Of a DNA stretch of 64,000 bases, positions 1 to 9,000 are shown piece after piece. Position 1 is the stretch's first letter, and each line of letters begins with the position of its first letter. The notes beneath the pieces are model-generated. The model was not told the DNA's origin and searched no databases. It worked only from the letters and a program-made list of their open reading frames with translations. Location: contig NZ_CP011402.1 of NCBI RefSeq assembly GCF_001643775.1, forward strand, positions 2,016,432-2,080,431, read 5' to 3'. The position numbers and the translations under genes were made by a program. Source of the DNA: Denitrobacterium detoxificans. GTDB lineage: Bacteria; Actinomycetota; Coriobacteriia; Coriobacteriales; Eggerthellaceae.

Positions 1-624
1 CGACGTTACCGCAGGCAAAAGAGCCGAAGACGGAGCAACCAATCCGTCGTCGGACGAATCCGTAAACAACGAACCAGCCGAAGAGTCATCGTCTTCAGCC
101 AGGTAGTAGCAATAATCGGGCTGAGCCACCCGGCCCGCCGTTTCCAGGGCAGACACCGCCGCCGGCACGTCGTAGCCCTCGGCAAGGTGAAGCACGACGA
201 AACCCAGATCGACGTCTTCCTGGGCAACCTTCTGCGGTTGCACGCACTCCATCGACGCCACGAACGTGGAAACCTCTTCGGGGGCATCCTCCTCGCCCAA
301 CAGCAACATGACCTCGTAGGGAACGTATGGCTCGCGCTCCATAGCGGATTCATCTTTTACCAGCTCGTACGTGGATTCAGAATGCGATTGCGATTCGCTT
401 GCGGCCCCGGAATCGCCTGGCGCGTCATCGCCATTCTGGGCATCGAACACCATCGCCTTATTCTGGACGGAATCACTCACGTCAGGCTCAGGCACCGTGG
501 TGCCACCCATGCCGCACCACCACGCAACGACAGCAACCGCCACGCATGCCACGGCCGCCGCTATGCATGCGATGCGCTTGCGCCGCCGATATGTCGTCGT
601 ACCCCACGCCATGCTACAGCCCAT
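1..624 (-). CDS. Secreted subtilase-like protein, third of a tandem set, cut by left window edge
   Basis: Only the first 208 codons are visible and the frame is open to the window edge. A basic RRRK stretch is followed by a hydrophobic segment at about residues 18-40 (signal peptide or anchor), then an acidic Ser/Asp-rich linker. The segment DVDLGFVVLHLAEGYDV and the following AQPDYCYYL match the pro-region of the two upstream paralogues (DIALGFVVLELAEGVDV, QPNYVYHL), so this should be a third S8 peptidase whose catalytic domain lies outside the window. ATG at 624 overlaps the upstream stop (614-616); an in-frame ATG at 612 is the alternative start. Same strand and probably same transcript as the next two genes. 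The assignment is by paralogy, since no catalytic residues are in view. Confidence 0.8.
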   Translation of the reverse strand, partial: MGCSMAWGTTTYRRRKRIACIAAAVACVAVAVVAWWCGMGGTTVPEPDVSDSVQNKAMVFDAQNGDDAPGDSGAASESQSHSESTYELVKDESAMEREPYVPYEVMLLLGEEDAPEEVSTFVASMECVQPQKVAQEDVDLGFVVLHLAEGYDVPAAVSALETAGRVAQPDYCYYLAEDDDSSAGSLFTDSSDDGLVAPSSALLPAVTS

Positions 625-3517
625 ACCAGCCAATGCCCTCGCCACGCCATCCGGCCTTTACAAGGAAATTGTTCTCGGCCTTACTCGTGGTGTAGTTATG
701 CGAACCCGACTTGGCATTCGGGTTGTACTGGCGATAGAGCGGCGTAGTCTTGGACGTATCGGAATACCAGCCCACGCCCTCGTAGCGCCAGCCCAGCTTG
801 CGCAGGCCGTCGCGCTCGGAAGTGCTCATGGTGTAATGGTGGTCTCCCCCGTTGGGGTTGTAGAGGCGATACACCTCGGCACCCGACGTGGGCGCCATCC
901 AGCCTACGCCCTCATAGCGCCAGCCCAGGCGCTTCAAATTGTCGCGCTCGGAGGTGCTTGCCGTATAGAAGTGCTCGCCTGAATTGGGGTTATACAGGCG
1001 ATGCATCGACTGGCTGCCCTGCGTGATGGAAAACGTACCCGTGGTCACCCCCGTGAAGTTCCCGCCCGACACCGCCTTCACGCGCACCGAGCCCGTACCC
1101 GGATTCACGTTGCTCGAATACTGCAACGTGTAATCGGTTCCTTCCTGCAGCGTCTTGGCGCCATATGTCACCGTCACCTTGGGCTTTAGCTCCTTGCCGG
1201 TATAGGTAACACTGGGAATGGATATATCGACCTGCGCAATGTCGGCATGCATGATGTTGAACGTCCGGCTGGTGGTTCCATAGCATTCGCCCTTGCCCTG
1301 AATCGTCACCGTGGCAAGACCCACGTTCTCGTTGTTTGCGTACGTGAGCACGTAGTCCACGCCCTCCACCAACGAGCGTCCGCCCTGTTCGGCCGTAGCA
1401 ACGATACCTGGGCAAATGGGGCTTCCCGCATACACCTGATTCTCGATATAGCCAATGACTGCCCTGTTGATATTGAGCGGCGTTACCTTCAGCTCGATGG
1501 AGCAGGTGATGTCTTCCGCCAAGGGCTCGCCCATGCGGGCCGTAATGGTCACCGAACCCGAAGCATGCGCCGTCACCACGCCGTTCGCGTCGACCGTGGC
1601 TATGGACGCGTCGCTCGTTTCCCACGAGAACGGATACGATCCATCGAACGGCAACGCAAGCGTAAAGGAATCGCCCACCTCGGCCGTGACGTACGTATGC
1701 GTCGAACCGTCAGTTGTCGTCATCTGCTTGAACGTCGCATCGCTGCGCTCTTGGAAGTCGGCTTCGCCACGCTGTATCTTCAGCAGCTGCAGCGCATGAT
1801 ACGCATTCACCTCGCCGTAGCCCGTATACGGGTCCCAGCCCTCCGCGGCCTCTTCCACCACCGTGCCTTCATCGTCATACGTCGTATACACCACGTCGGT
1901 CGCCGACGCGCAGAGAATGCCCTCCACCTCGTCGGGCGTGAGCGACGGGTCGTAGGCGAACAGCAGCGCCGCGATGCCCGACACGCACGGAGCAGCCATG
2001 GACGTGCCATTCATCAGGGCATATGATGTGGTCGTCCCCGAAAGCGGAAAACTCGCATCCCACGTGCTCGCAATGCTCGTGCCGGGGGCGCTAATCTTCT
2101 TGTTCGTAGCCCCCTGTACCTGCGAAGCCGTGTTGTAGTTCGAGGATTCCGAGCGCGTAACCCCGGCCGATGCCTGGTCATACTGCAGGTTCATCACATT
2201 GAGCGTTTCGGAAAGATCGCCAGGGTAGCACACGTAGGGCACCGTAGCCTCTGTGCTGTTCCCCGCCGCGCTCACGGTGAGAATGCCCGCATCGTGAGCT
2301 TCCTTGATACGGGCAACGAGCATCTTGTCGGAACTCATTACGCCCGAATTGAGACGGTCGATCTGTTCCTGCGTGTACACCATCCCCACGCTCAGATTGA
2401 TCACGCGGACGGAGCCGTAGGCGTCCTTGTTGTTTAGGACGAAGCTATACGCGCGGGCAATCTCGTTCGAATAGGCAGTCACCCCGCTGCCCACCTGCTT
2501 AAACACGGTAATGGGAAGCAGATTTGCATTGTACGAATAACCCGCCACGCCCTTGGCGTTGTTCGCCGTTGCCGCGGCAATGCCCGCAACGTGCGTGCCA
2601 TGGCCCGACACGGAGGTGACGTTCGTCGACGTCTGGCGCACCGCATCATAGGCGAAGACCACGCGGTCCTTCAGGTCCTCGTGATTGACATCGCAGCCCG
2701 TATCGAGCGTCGCGATGGTTACCGTGTTTGATCTGGGCTCCTGATCGGTATCCAAGCACCGCACGATACTCCACGCCTCGCGGGCATTCACCGAGTCGAT
2801 GCCCCACAAGTAGCCTCGCTCGATGTCGTTCGTCTTGGTGTAATAGTTGTCATTGATCACGTACGCATCGGCCAAGGGGGAAGATGCCGAAAGCGTCACG
2901 AGGCCACCATCGCCTGACGCCCCTTCCGAGCTTGCGGCCCCAGCCGCAATCTGGGCGCTCACATCTTGAGCTGCCAGCCCATCGTCCATAAGGTGATACA
3001 CGTAGTTGGGTTGGCACGACCTGCCCGCCTCTTCCACGGCAGCCTGCGCCGTGAGCACGTCCACGCCTTCGGCCAGCTCGAGCACCACAAAGCCTAACGC
3101 GATGTCCTCGCCGGTCACACGCTTGGTTACGGACACATCCAAGTCCGCTAAAAACGCCTCGGCGCTCTGAATGGTGTCGGATTCCTCGAGCAACAAGAGC
3201 AGCTGATTGAGAACATAGATGTCATCGGGGCCTACCGTAGCCGCGGCAGGGGAAGCAACCGCCTCCGTGCCAGCCTCACCGGCATCGCCGGCATCACCAG
3301 GCGCGGGGTCTTGCAGCTCGTAGCCCCCGGACGGAGTGACATACGCCTGTGAAACGTCGTTCACGGGCCCGACCAGCACCTCGCTGGGCCCCTGCGAACC
3401 CGGAACGCCCAGCACGAACGCAAGCGCCACACCTGCACAAGCGGCCAGGACGACCCCCGCAATAGCGCCACGCTTCACACGTCCATTCGTTTTCGCACGC
3501 AGGGCCATGAGCATCAC
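614..3517 (-). CDS. Secreted S8 family serine peptidase (subtilase) with BIG2 and C-terminal DUF5648-like repeats
   Basis: 967 aa, predicted to be exported. Order: N-terminal hydrophobic segment (about 17-40), pro-region (about 95-180), subtilase domain with the complete triad Asp272 (TLDTGCDVNHED), His306 (GHGTHVAGIAAAT) and Ser506 (NGTSMAAPCVSG), a bacterial Ig-like BIG2 stretch (about 630-700), a YTGKELKPKVTV-type beta repeat, and three C-terminal repeats of the RLYNPNSGEHFYT / GWRYEGVGW type, which resemble DUF5648 and are thought to be surface or wall modules. It begins with GTG at 3517, whose GTGA overlaps the upstream stop, so translation is probably coupled to the preceding paralogue. 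The likely role is an extracellular protease acting on host or dietary protein; the substrate cannot be told from sequence. Confidence 0.93.
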   Translation of the reverse strand: MMLMALRAKTNGRVKRGAIAGVVLAACAGVALAFVLGVPGSQGPSEVLVGPVNDVSQAYVTPSGGYELQDPAPGDAGDAGEAGTEAVASPAAATVGPDDIYVLNQLLLLLEESDTIQSAEAFLADLDVSVTKRVTGEDIALGFVVLELAEGVDVLTAQAAVEEAGRSCQPNYVYHLMDDGLAAQDVSAQIAAGAASSEGASGDGGLVTLSASSPLADAYVINDNYYTKTNDIERGYLWGIDSVNAREAWSIVRCLDTDQEPRSNTVTIATLDTGCDVNHEDLKDRVVFAYDAVRQTSTNVTSVSGHGTHVAGIAAATANNAKGVAGYSYNANLLPITVFKQVGSGVTAYSNEIARAYSFVLNNKDAYGSVRVINLSVGMVYTQEQIDRLNSGVMSSDKMLVARIKEAHDAGILTVSAAGNSTEATVPYVCYPGDLSETLNVMNLQYDQASAGVTRSESSNYNTASQVQGATNKKISAPGTSIASTWDASFPLSGTTTSYALMNGTSMAAPCVSGIAALLFAYDPSLTPDEVEGILCASATDVVYTTYDDEGTVVEEAAEGWDPYTGYGEVNAYHALQLLKIQRGEADFQERSDATFKQMTTTDGSTHTYVTAEVGDSFTLALPFDGSYPFSWETSDASIATVDANGVVTAHASGSVTITARMGEPLAEDITCSIELKVTPLNINRAVIGYIENQVYAGSPICPGIVATAEQGGRSLVEGVDYVLTYANNENVGLATVTIQGKGECYGTTSRTFNIMHADIAQVDISIPSVTYTGKELKPKVTVTYGAKTLQEGTDYTLQYSSNVNPGTGSVRVKAVSGGNFTGVTTGTFSITQGSQSMHRLYNPNSGEHFYTASTSERDNLKRLGWRYEGVGWMAPTSGAEVYRLYNPNGGDHHYTMSTSERDGLRKLGWRYEGVGWYSDTSKTTPLYRQYNPNAKSGSHNYTTSKAENNFLVKAGWRGEGIGWYGL

Positions 3518-6414
3518 AACCCATACCAGCCGATGCCCTCGGCACGCCAGCCGAGCCGCACCAGCTTGTCGTTTTCCGACTTGCTCACGGTATAATTATG
3601 CGAACCCGATTTGGCGTTCGGGTTGTACTGTCGATAGAGCGGCGTTGCCTTGTACGTATCGGAATACCAGCCGATGCCCTCATAGCGCCAGCCCAGCTTG
3701 CGCAGGCCATCGCGCTCTTCCACGCTCATGGTGTAATGGTGATCGCCGCCATTGGGGTTATACAGGCGATACACCGCATTGCCCGTCTTCGGGGCAAGCC
3801 ATCCAACGCCCTCGTAGCGCCAGCCCAGCTTGCGCAGGCCATCGCGCTCGGAGGTGCTCGCCGTATAGAAGTGCTCCCCCGAATTCGGGTTGTACAGGCG
3901 ATACATATTCTTCGAGCCCTGAACGATATTGAACGCAGCACGTATCGAACCAGTGTAATTGCCCTTGCCGGAAACGATGACGGACCCCTTGCCCGGCGCC
4001 ACGTTGTTCTCGTAGGAAAGCGTATAGTCCACACCCTCTTCCAGCGTTACGCCATTGGCGGTAACCACGGGCTTGGGCTTCACGGCAGAACCCGTGTATT
4101 CCTGCGAGGAGATGGCCTGGATGGAGGCCTTGGATATGCTCGTGGGCCCCACCGTTACCGTCTGCTCGAGCGTGAGCGAGGGATTCGAAAGCATGGACGC
4201 CCTGATCGTGGCGGTTCCCACGCCCGCGCCCGACACCGTGCCGTCGGTTTCGTCCACTGCGGCCACGCTTTCGTCCGACGAGCTCCACAGCCACGTTGCG
4301 TTGGGGTCACATGCAACGGAATACGCTGTGGAGCCGCCGAACTCTATGGATTGGGCATCGCAGATGGAGGCGTCGTATACGGTCACGGTCGCACTCTCGG
4401 TAACCGTCCTCATTCCGTACGGCCACACATATGCCGTATACGTTACGGAAACCTTCGCCTCACCCGACGAAAGCCCCGTCACCACGCACGACGAGCCCGC
4501 TCCTTCCAATGAAATAGTTCCCTGCGGTTCGCAGCTCCATTCGTACGAAGAGCCGCCCGTGTTATTCGCGGACACGCGCAACGTGCCGCCCACGAACAGG
4601 GAATTCCCACTTGCGATGTACTGCATTTCCTGCTTCACGGCTTCATAGGCGTTCACTTCACCATAGCCAGTGTAGACATCCCAGCCTTCCCCGGCGACTT
4701 CCTCGCCGTTGGTGTACACCAGGTCGTTCGCCGACTGGGCAAGCAGGTACGTTGCGCCATACGGGGTAAGGCTGCCATTTACGCCGAACATGAGGGCCGC
4801 GACGCCCGCCACGCACGGGGACGCCATAGACGTGCCAGATTCCGTCGCGTACGAGCCATCGCACCAGGTACTCGTGATATCCGTGCCAGGCGCCGAAATG
4901 TCCTTGGTGGTCTGGGACGCCTCATTGTAGTTCGAGCCCGTGGCACGGCGCACGGAATCGCCCGCGCGGTCCAGATTGATAACACCCACCGTGCTTTCCA
5001 CGAAGTCGCACGGGAAGCAGCTATAGGGCACCTTGTGCGACGTAGAATTGCCCGCGGCGCACACGGTGAGGATGCCGTTTTGGTACGCGCGATTCATGTA
5101 GCTCATGAGCTGGAGGTCGTCAACGTCGGTCGAGGTTTGATACCCGCCGATGCTCAGGTTGATCACGCGGATGTTGGCTCCGCGTTGCTTTTGGGCGATA
5201 AGGTGGCTATACGCTTTCGCCAGCTTTGCGGAGTCGGTGGAACGGCCCGTCATAACCTTCACGGGATACAGCTGCGCGTTATACGAAACGCCTGCCACGC
5301 CTTCGGCGTTGTTCGCCGTGGCTGCAATGATGCCCGCTACGTGTGTGCCGTGGCCGTTGGTGTCAGTCATGGCGGAAAGGCCCGATTCGCCCGTTACCAC
5401 GTTATACGCACCCGCGAAGTTCCCCGTCAGGTCGGGATGGCTCACGTTGCAGCCCGAGTCCACGACAGCGACGATGACGGGCGAAAAGCCACTTGCCGCA
5501 TCGTCGACACCGGCAAGCTCCCACGCCGCACGCGCCTTCACGGAATCGAGCATCCAAGACGCCTTGGGATCGTCGATAACGAGCGACTGCGCCACCAGGT
5601 CCGATGCCGCTTCTTCCCCCGACTGCGCCGGCAGGGTACCGGACTGCACGGTATCGACGGATGTTGCACCCAAGGAGGAATTGGAGTGCGCCGCTTCGGG
5701 ATCATCACCCGCGTCCGAGCTCTGGGATTCGGGCTGGCCCGCTGCGACTCCACTGGGCTGGTTGCTTCCGGCATCGCCGCTTGGAGCCTCTACCCCCTCC
5801 TGCTCACTCCGCTCGGCTGCCGCCTCGATTGCCTGCGCCGACACGTCGTCGTCCATGAGGTAATACACGTAGTTGGGCTGCGCCTGCGCACCCGTTTCGC
5901 GCAGGCGTTCGCTCGCCTGCTCGGGCGTTACGTCATCCGATAGGGCAACCTGCACGAAGCCCAACGATAGGTCCTGGTCGGAAACATCTTCCGTAACGAT
6001 GAAATCGACTGAACGAAGAAACGCGTTGACGCTTTCCGCGGTAGCGCCCTCGCTAACGGAGAGCAGCAATTCGCCCGGAGTACTCACGATGATATTCGCG
6101 CGAGCGGCTTCTTCCAGGGAAAGGGCCGGGGCGATGGCGGATTCGGGCGATTCGCCATCGGAGTCATCCGAGTCGCCAGTCGAATCGCTGGGCTCGGGGG
6201 AGGCAGCCAAGGGAGTATCGGGCTGAGATGCGTCATCAGCCTCTGGGGCTGCCGCGCTCTTGAGTGGTTCCTGGATCAGGGCAGACTGCTGAGCTGGGAC
6301 AAAGGAAACAACGCCCCAAATTACCAGGCACAGCAAAGCACAAGCAACGCCAAGCGTTCGCCCCATTCGTGCACGACGGGCATAGAACATGCCCTTTGCA
6401 TTTTGCTTCTTCAT
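3514..6414 (-). CDS. Secreted S8 family serine peptidase (subtilase), first gene of the tandem set
   Basis: 966 aa paralogue of the following gene with the same layout: basic start and hydrophobic segment (about 18-40), acidic Ser/Asp-rich linker, pro-region ending in QPNYVYYLMDDD, catalytic domain with Asp319 (VVDSGCNVSHPD), His355 (NGHGTHVAGIIAAT) and Ser529 (SGTSMASPCVAG), BIG2-like Ig segment, YTGSAVKPKPVV repeat and three terminal GWRYEGIGW-type repeats. The triad is complete, so it should be active. It is promoter-proximal: an extended -10 (6457-6465) lies upstream and its TGA overlaps the GTG of the next gene. No good Shine-Dalgarno sequence precedes the ATG at 6414, so the start is less certain than the product. 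Confidence 0.93.
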   Translation of the reverse strand: MKKQNAKGMFYARRARMGRTLGVACALLCLVIWGVVSFVPAQQSALIQEPLKSAAAPEADDASQPDTPLAASPEPSDSTGDSDDSDGESPESAIAPALSLEEAARANIIVSTPGELLLSVSEGATAESVNAFLRSVDFIVTEDVSDQDLSLGFVQVALSDDVTPEQASERLRETGAQAQPNYVYYLMDDDVSAQAIEAAAERSEQEGVEAPSGDAGSNQPSGVAAGQPESQSSDAGDDPEAAHSNSSLGATSVDTVQSGTLPAQSGEEAASDLVAQSLVIDDPKASWMLDSVKARAAWELAGVDDAASGFSPVIVAVVDSGCNVSHPDLTGNFAGAYNVVTGESGLSAMTDTNGHGTHVAGIIAATANNAEGVAGVSYNAQLYPVKVMTGRSTDSAKLAKAYSHLIAQKQRGANIRVINLSIGGYQTSTDVDDLQLMSYMNRAYQNGILTVCAAGNSTSHKVPYSCFPCDFVESTVGVINLDRAGDSVRRATGSNYNEASQTTKDISAPGTDITSTWCDGSYATESGTSMASPCVAGVAALMFGVNGSLTPYGATYLLAQSANDLVYTNGEEVAGEGWDVYTGYGEVNAYEAVKQEMQYIASGNSLFVGGTLRVSANNTGGSSYEWSCEPQGTISLEGAGSSCVVTGLSSGEAKVSVTYTAYVWPYGMRTVTESATVTVYDASICDAQSIEFGGSTAYSVACDPNATWLWSSSDESVAAVDETDGTVSGAGVGTATIRASMLSNPSLTLEQTVTVGPTSISKASIQAISSQEYTGSAVKPKPVVTANGVTLEEGVDYTLSYENNVAPGKGSVIVSGKGNYTGSIRAAFNIVQGSKNMYRLYNPNSGEHFYTASTSERDGLRKLGWRYEGVGWLAPKTGNAVYRLYNPNGGDHHYTMSVEERDGLRKLGWRYEGIGWYSDTYKATPLYRQYNPNAKSGSHNYTVSKSENDKLVRLGWRAEGIGWYGL

Positions 6415-6720
6415 GCGCGACCAACTAACCCGCGGTACCCCATTCCGCGTCTCTCGAGTATAGCAAGATTGGGCTAAATGGCATGAGATTAGTCACATAA
6501 GGAAAGCAAGCCGTTACGAAACGAAGAGGCTATACCTTCAGGACGCATAAGCGCATGTCGAAGGGACGTCGCGCGAGCGGCGCACGCAACCGACACCGAG
6601 TCAAGCCAAAACGCATACAACGGACGATGCCGCCTCATACGTTGTTGCCGTGTATACGATATGCGAAGGGGCGCAGCTACCGTACAATACGCGTGAAATC
6701 AGACGAGGAAGGGGCATGCC
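6415..6720. other. Divergent intergenic region, subtilase operon / torD-like gene
   Basis: This 306-base gap separates the minus-strand subtilase operon from the plus-strand TorD-like gene. Apart from the extended -10 at 6457-6465 and a possible TACAAT -10 at 6683-6688 for the plus-strand gene, I see no repeat, hairpin or conserved RNA. Confidence 0.5.
6457..6465 (-). promoter_or_regulatory. Extended -10 promoter element for the subtilase operon
   Basis: On the minus strand the sequence reads TGCTATACT, a TGn extended -10, about 43 bases before the first subtilase ATG. No convincing -35 is present, as is usual for extended -10 promoters. Inferred from sequence only. Confidence 0.45.
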
Positions 6721-7383
6721 ATGACGCAAAGCCAACCCGAAATTACGCAAGAGCAGCTCGAGGCCATCGCCTTCGTGGGTAACACGCTGGGCCCGCTGTT
6801 CTACCACGACCCCGCAAGCGGCACCACCGACGCGCTCTTCGAGGCGCTTGGCGGCATCAACGTCACCGAGACCGCTGCTGCCTGGCCTTTCGCAAAGGAA
6901 GCCGAGAGCGCAGAAGCACTTGAGCAAATCGTTGCGGCTCTGCGCGAAGTGAAGGACGACAAGACGGCTCTGGCCGAGGAGTTCCGTCGCTTGTTCGTGG
7001 GACCGGCGCGCAAAGCCGCCGCACCCTGGGGCTCGGTCTACACCGACCGCGAGAGCGTCATCTTCGGCAAGACCTGCCTTGACCTGCGCGATTGGATGGG
7101 CGAGCACGGGATCGAGGCAGTCGTGAAGGAAAAGCATGAACCCGAGGACCACATAGGCCTCATGCTCATGCTGGCGGCATGGATCGCAACGAACCGACCC
7201 GAGCTCACCCGCGAGTATCTGGAGCTGCACCTGCTCACGTGGGCGCCGCATTTCCTGGAGCTCATGCAGCAAGAAGCGAAACACCCCTTTTACCAGGGCC
7301 TCGCCCAGCTCACACACGCAACGCTCGTAGGAGCCCAGGAGGAGCTCGCACTCGACGTAACCGTCCCGCGCTTCTTCCGCTAG
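6721..7383 (+). CDS. TorD/DmsD-family chaperone for Tat-exported molybdoenzymes
   Basis: 220 aa, all-helical and of normal length for the TorD/DmsD/NarJ family. Family marks seen: FRRLFVGPARKAAAPWGSVY in the middle and EPEDHIGLML, the characteristic E-P-D-H segment. Such cytoplasmic chaperones bind the Tat signal peptide of a molybdoenzyme and hold it until the cofactor is inserted. The AAGG ribosome site lies nine bases before ATG 6721. It stands alone, with no molybdoenzyme next to it, so its client is probably elsewhere (the Dms-like operon at 12-19 kb has its own TorD). A strong terminator follows. Confidence 0.88.
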   Translation: MTQSQPEITQEQLEAIAFVGNTLGPLFYHDPASGTTDALFEALGGINVTETAAAWPFAKEAESAEALEQIVAALREVKDDKTALAEEFRRLFVGPARKAAAPWGSVYTDRESVIFGKTCLDLRDWMGEHGIEAVVKEKHEPEDHIGLMLMLAAWIATNRPELTREYLELHLLTWAPHFLELMQQEAKHPFYQGLAQLTHATLVGAQEELALDVTVPRFFR

Positions 7384-7407
7384 AAATCCGCCTAGCTTTT
7401 ACCGCAA

Positions 7408-7435
7408 CGAGAGGCCCTATTGGGCCTCTCGTTTT
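7408..7435 (+). terminator. Rho-independent terminator after torD-like gene
   Basis: Perfect 10-bp stem CGAGAGGCCC / GGGCCTCTCG with loop TATT, followed by TTTT, starting 25 bases past the stop codon. Confidence 0.9.
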
Positions 7436-7499
7436 GCGTATGGACCCGCTGACTCATTCGCAACTGATGTATCGGCAAAAATGATAAACTCTCCGACCC

Positions 7500-7823
7500 C
7501 CGGGTTCCAGTGAGTCCCGTACCTTCCCCACCAGCGGCAACCCCGCTTCGGCGTAAGCGCCGCAAGCGGAAACCCGGAACGGCAGCGCCCGGCCATGGTG
7601 GCTCCTCGGGGCACTGTGAAAGCATTCAAAAGAACGCGCTATGTTCGGGGCTTCGCTGAGTCGGGCGGGAAACGAAGTTTCCAGCATCGACGCAGCGAAG
7701 TGCCGAACAGCGCAAGCAAAAGCATGAACCAGCGAGCGCACGAGCGTAGGTTTCGGCCCGCGCGGGGCCGAAACCAGGCGAGCAGCGGAGCGGGTGCCCC
7801 AAGGAGCCACCACGGCCGGGCGC
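7500..7823 (-). ncRNA. Large multi-helix structured element, candidate non-coding RNA or MITE-like element
   Basis: A gene-free block made almost entirely of nested inverted repeats. A 30-base closing stem pairs 7585-7614 with 7794-7823 (28 of 30 matches). Inside are two hairpins: 7636-7713 (arms GCGCT, GTTCGG, CTTCGCTG, GTCG, GGAAAC) and 7749-7775 (11-bp arms GGTTTCGGCCC). A further hairpin at 7543-7569 is capped by arms 7500-7508 and 7568-7577. Both mismatches of the closing stem would be G-U pairs if the minus strand is transcribed, which suggests an RNA read leftward from the NlpC side. It does not show the conserved cores of RNase P RNA, tmRNA or SRP RNA. The strand and RNA nature are inferred. 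Confidence 0.5.
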
Positions 7824-7844
7824 GGTCGGGACAGAAACCGAGAG

Positions 7845-7872
7845 CAACAAAAAGCCCGCCGAAGCGGGCTTT
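7845..7872 (-). terminator. Rho-independent terminator after the NlpC/P60 gene
   Basis: Minus strand reads AAAGCCCGC-TTCG-GCGGGCTTT followed by TTGTTG, a 9-bp stem with a UUCG-type tetraloop and a T-rich tail, 16 bases past the stop at 7888. Confidence 0.88.
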
Positions 7873-7887
7873 CAAGTTCAGGGGAAG

Positions 7888-9000
7888 TTACGGGCGAACG
7901 ATCTTCATGCCGCTCTGCACGGAACCGACGATAACGCCAATGCCGTAGTCGGCTGCATGAATCATCTGGCCGCCACCAATGTAGATGCCGCAGTGACCAG
8001 ACTTTACCGCAACGTCGCCGGGGCTGGGGTTGCTCACTGCAGAGTAGCCCATCAGGCTGCTAGAGGTGAACACGCGCGCATGGCGACCGGTGATGCAGTA
8101 ACTTACCAGACCCGAGCAGTCGTAGCTGGAGGGGCCAACAGCGTCCCACACATAGGGAGCACCCAGGCACGAGTACGCACGGCTTACGGCATCGCTGCCG
8201 CCTTCGTACACGCCGCCCGAAGACGAACCAGAATCGTCGTCATCGTCGTCGTAGTAGCTAGAGCCGCCACTGCTGCTCGAGCCGCCGCTCGAAGATTCGT
8301 TGGCAGCGCCTTCATCGGCGGAAGCTTGAACAACGGCTGCAGCCGCTGCCGCTGCGGCAGCTTCTTCGGCCGCACGCTTCTGCTCGACGAGCTCGGCGAC
8401 TTCAGCGCTGAGGCTGTCGTAGTATGCCTGCATTTCGGCAACCGTAGCCTCGGCTTCGGCCTGCACCTGAGCAGCTTCCTCGGCCTTCTGGCGAGCGGTT
8501 TCGGCCTGCGCGGAGTATTCGTCCTTGGCCTCCTGCAGAACCTGGCGTTCCGTCTTCACGTCCTCGACGAGCTGAGCGTCTTCTTCGTTCATATCGGAAA
8601 GCAGGTCGAGACCCGTGGCAAAATCGGCAAACGTAGCCGCACCCGTGAGCACTTCCAGGAAGGTGCTGGAACCGTTGCGATACATGGAGCGAGCACGCGT
8701 GCCCAGGCGCTCCTGAAGAGCGGAAATCTTTTCATTCTGCTCGTCGATCTTGACTTGCGCTTCATCGCGCTTCGTCTCGGCGTCCTCCTGCTCTTGAAGA
8801 GCAGTGGTGTAATCGTCGGAAGCCTGATCCAGGCTTGCCTGCATAGCTTTAAGGGAAGCAAGCGCGGTATCGGCCTCTGCCTGCTTGTCGGTGATTTCAT
8901 CGGCAAGCGCAAACGAGGGATTCGCAAGCGTCATAGCGCCAAGGGCGGCTGCTCCCGCAATGAACGAACGTCGAGGGAACGAGGTGATTTTAGTGTTCAT
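7888..9000 (-). CDS. Secreted NlpC/P60 peptidoglycan endopeptidase with coiled-coil N-terminus
   Basis: 370 aa. Twin Arg (PRRSFIAGAAALGAMTLA) suggests Tat export, with an AxA-like cleavage site near residue 30. Residues about 35-240 form a long coiled coil (RipA/PcsB-like), followed by a Ser/Gly linker with a run of Asp, then the NlpC/P60 domain with catalytic Cys295 (YDCSGLVSYC) and His336 (SGHCGIYIGGG). It should cut peptide stems of peptidoglycan outside the membrane, in cell division or wall turnover. I chose ATG 9000, with AGGGAA just upstream, over an in-frame start at 9072 because the signal peptide then begins correctly. A terminator follows; no partner gene is adjacent. Confidence 0.9.
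   Translation of the reverse strand: MNTKITSFPRRSFIAGAAALGAMTLANPSFALADEITDKQAEADTALASLKAMQASLDQASDDYTTALQEQEDAETKRDEAQVKIDEQNEKISALQERLGTRARSMYRNGSSTFLEVLTGAATFADFATGLDLLSDMNEEDAQLVEDVKTERQVLQEAKDEYSAQAETARQKAEEAAQVQAEAEATVAEMQAYYDSLSAEVAELVEQKRAAEEAAAAAAAAAVVQASADEGAANESSSGGSSSSGGSSYYDDDDDDSGSSSGGVYEGGSDAVSRAYSCLGAPYVWDAVGPSSYDCSGLVSYCITGRHARVFTSSSLMGYSAVSNPSPGDVAVKSGHCGIYIGGGQMIHAADYGIGVIVGSVQSGMKIVRP

Noticed and set aside
7500-7823. RNase P RNA, tmRNA or SRP RNA
   Set aside because: The conserved cores of these RNAs (for example GAGGAAAGTCC of RNase P, CCACCA end of tmRNA) are absent, although an ACAGAAA string nearby first suggested RNase P.
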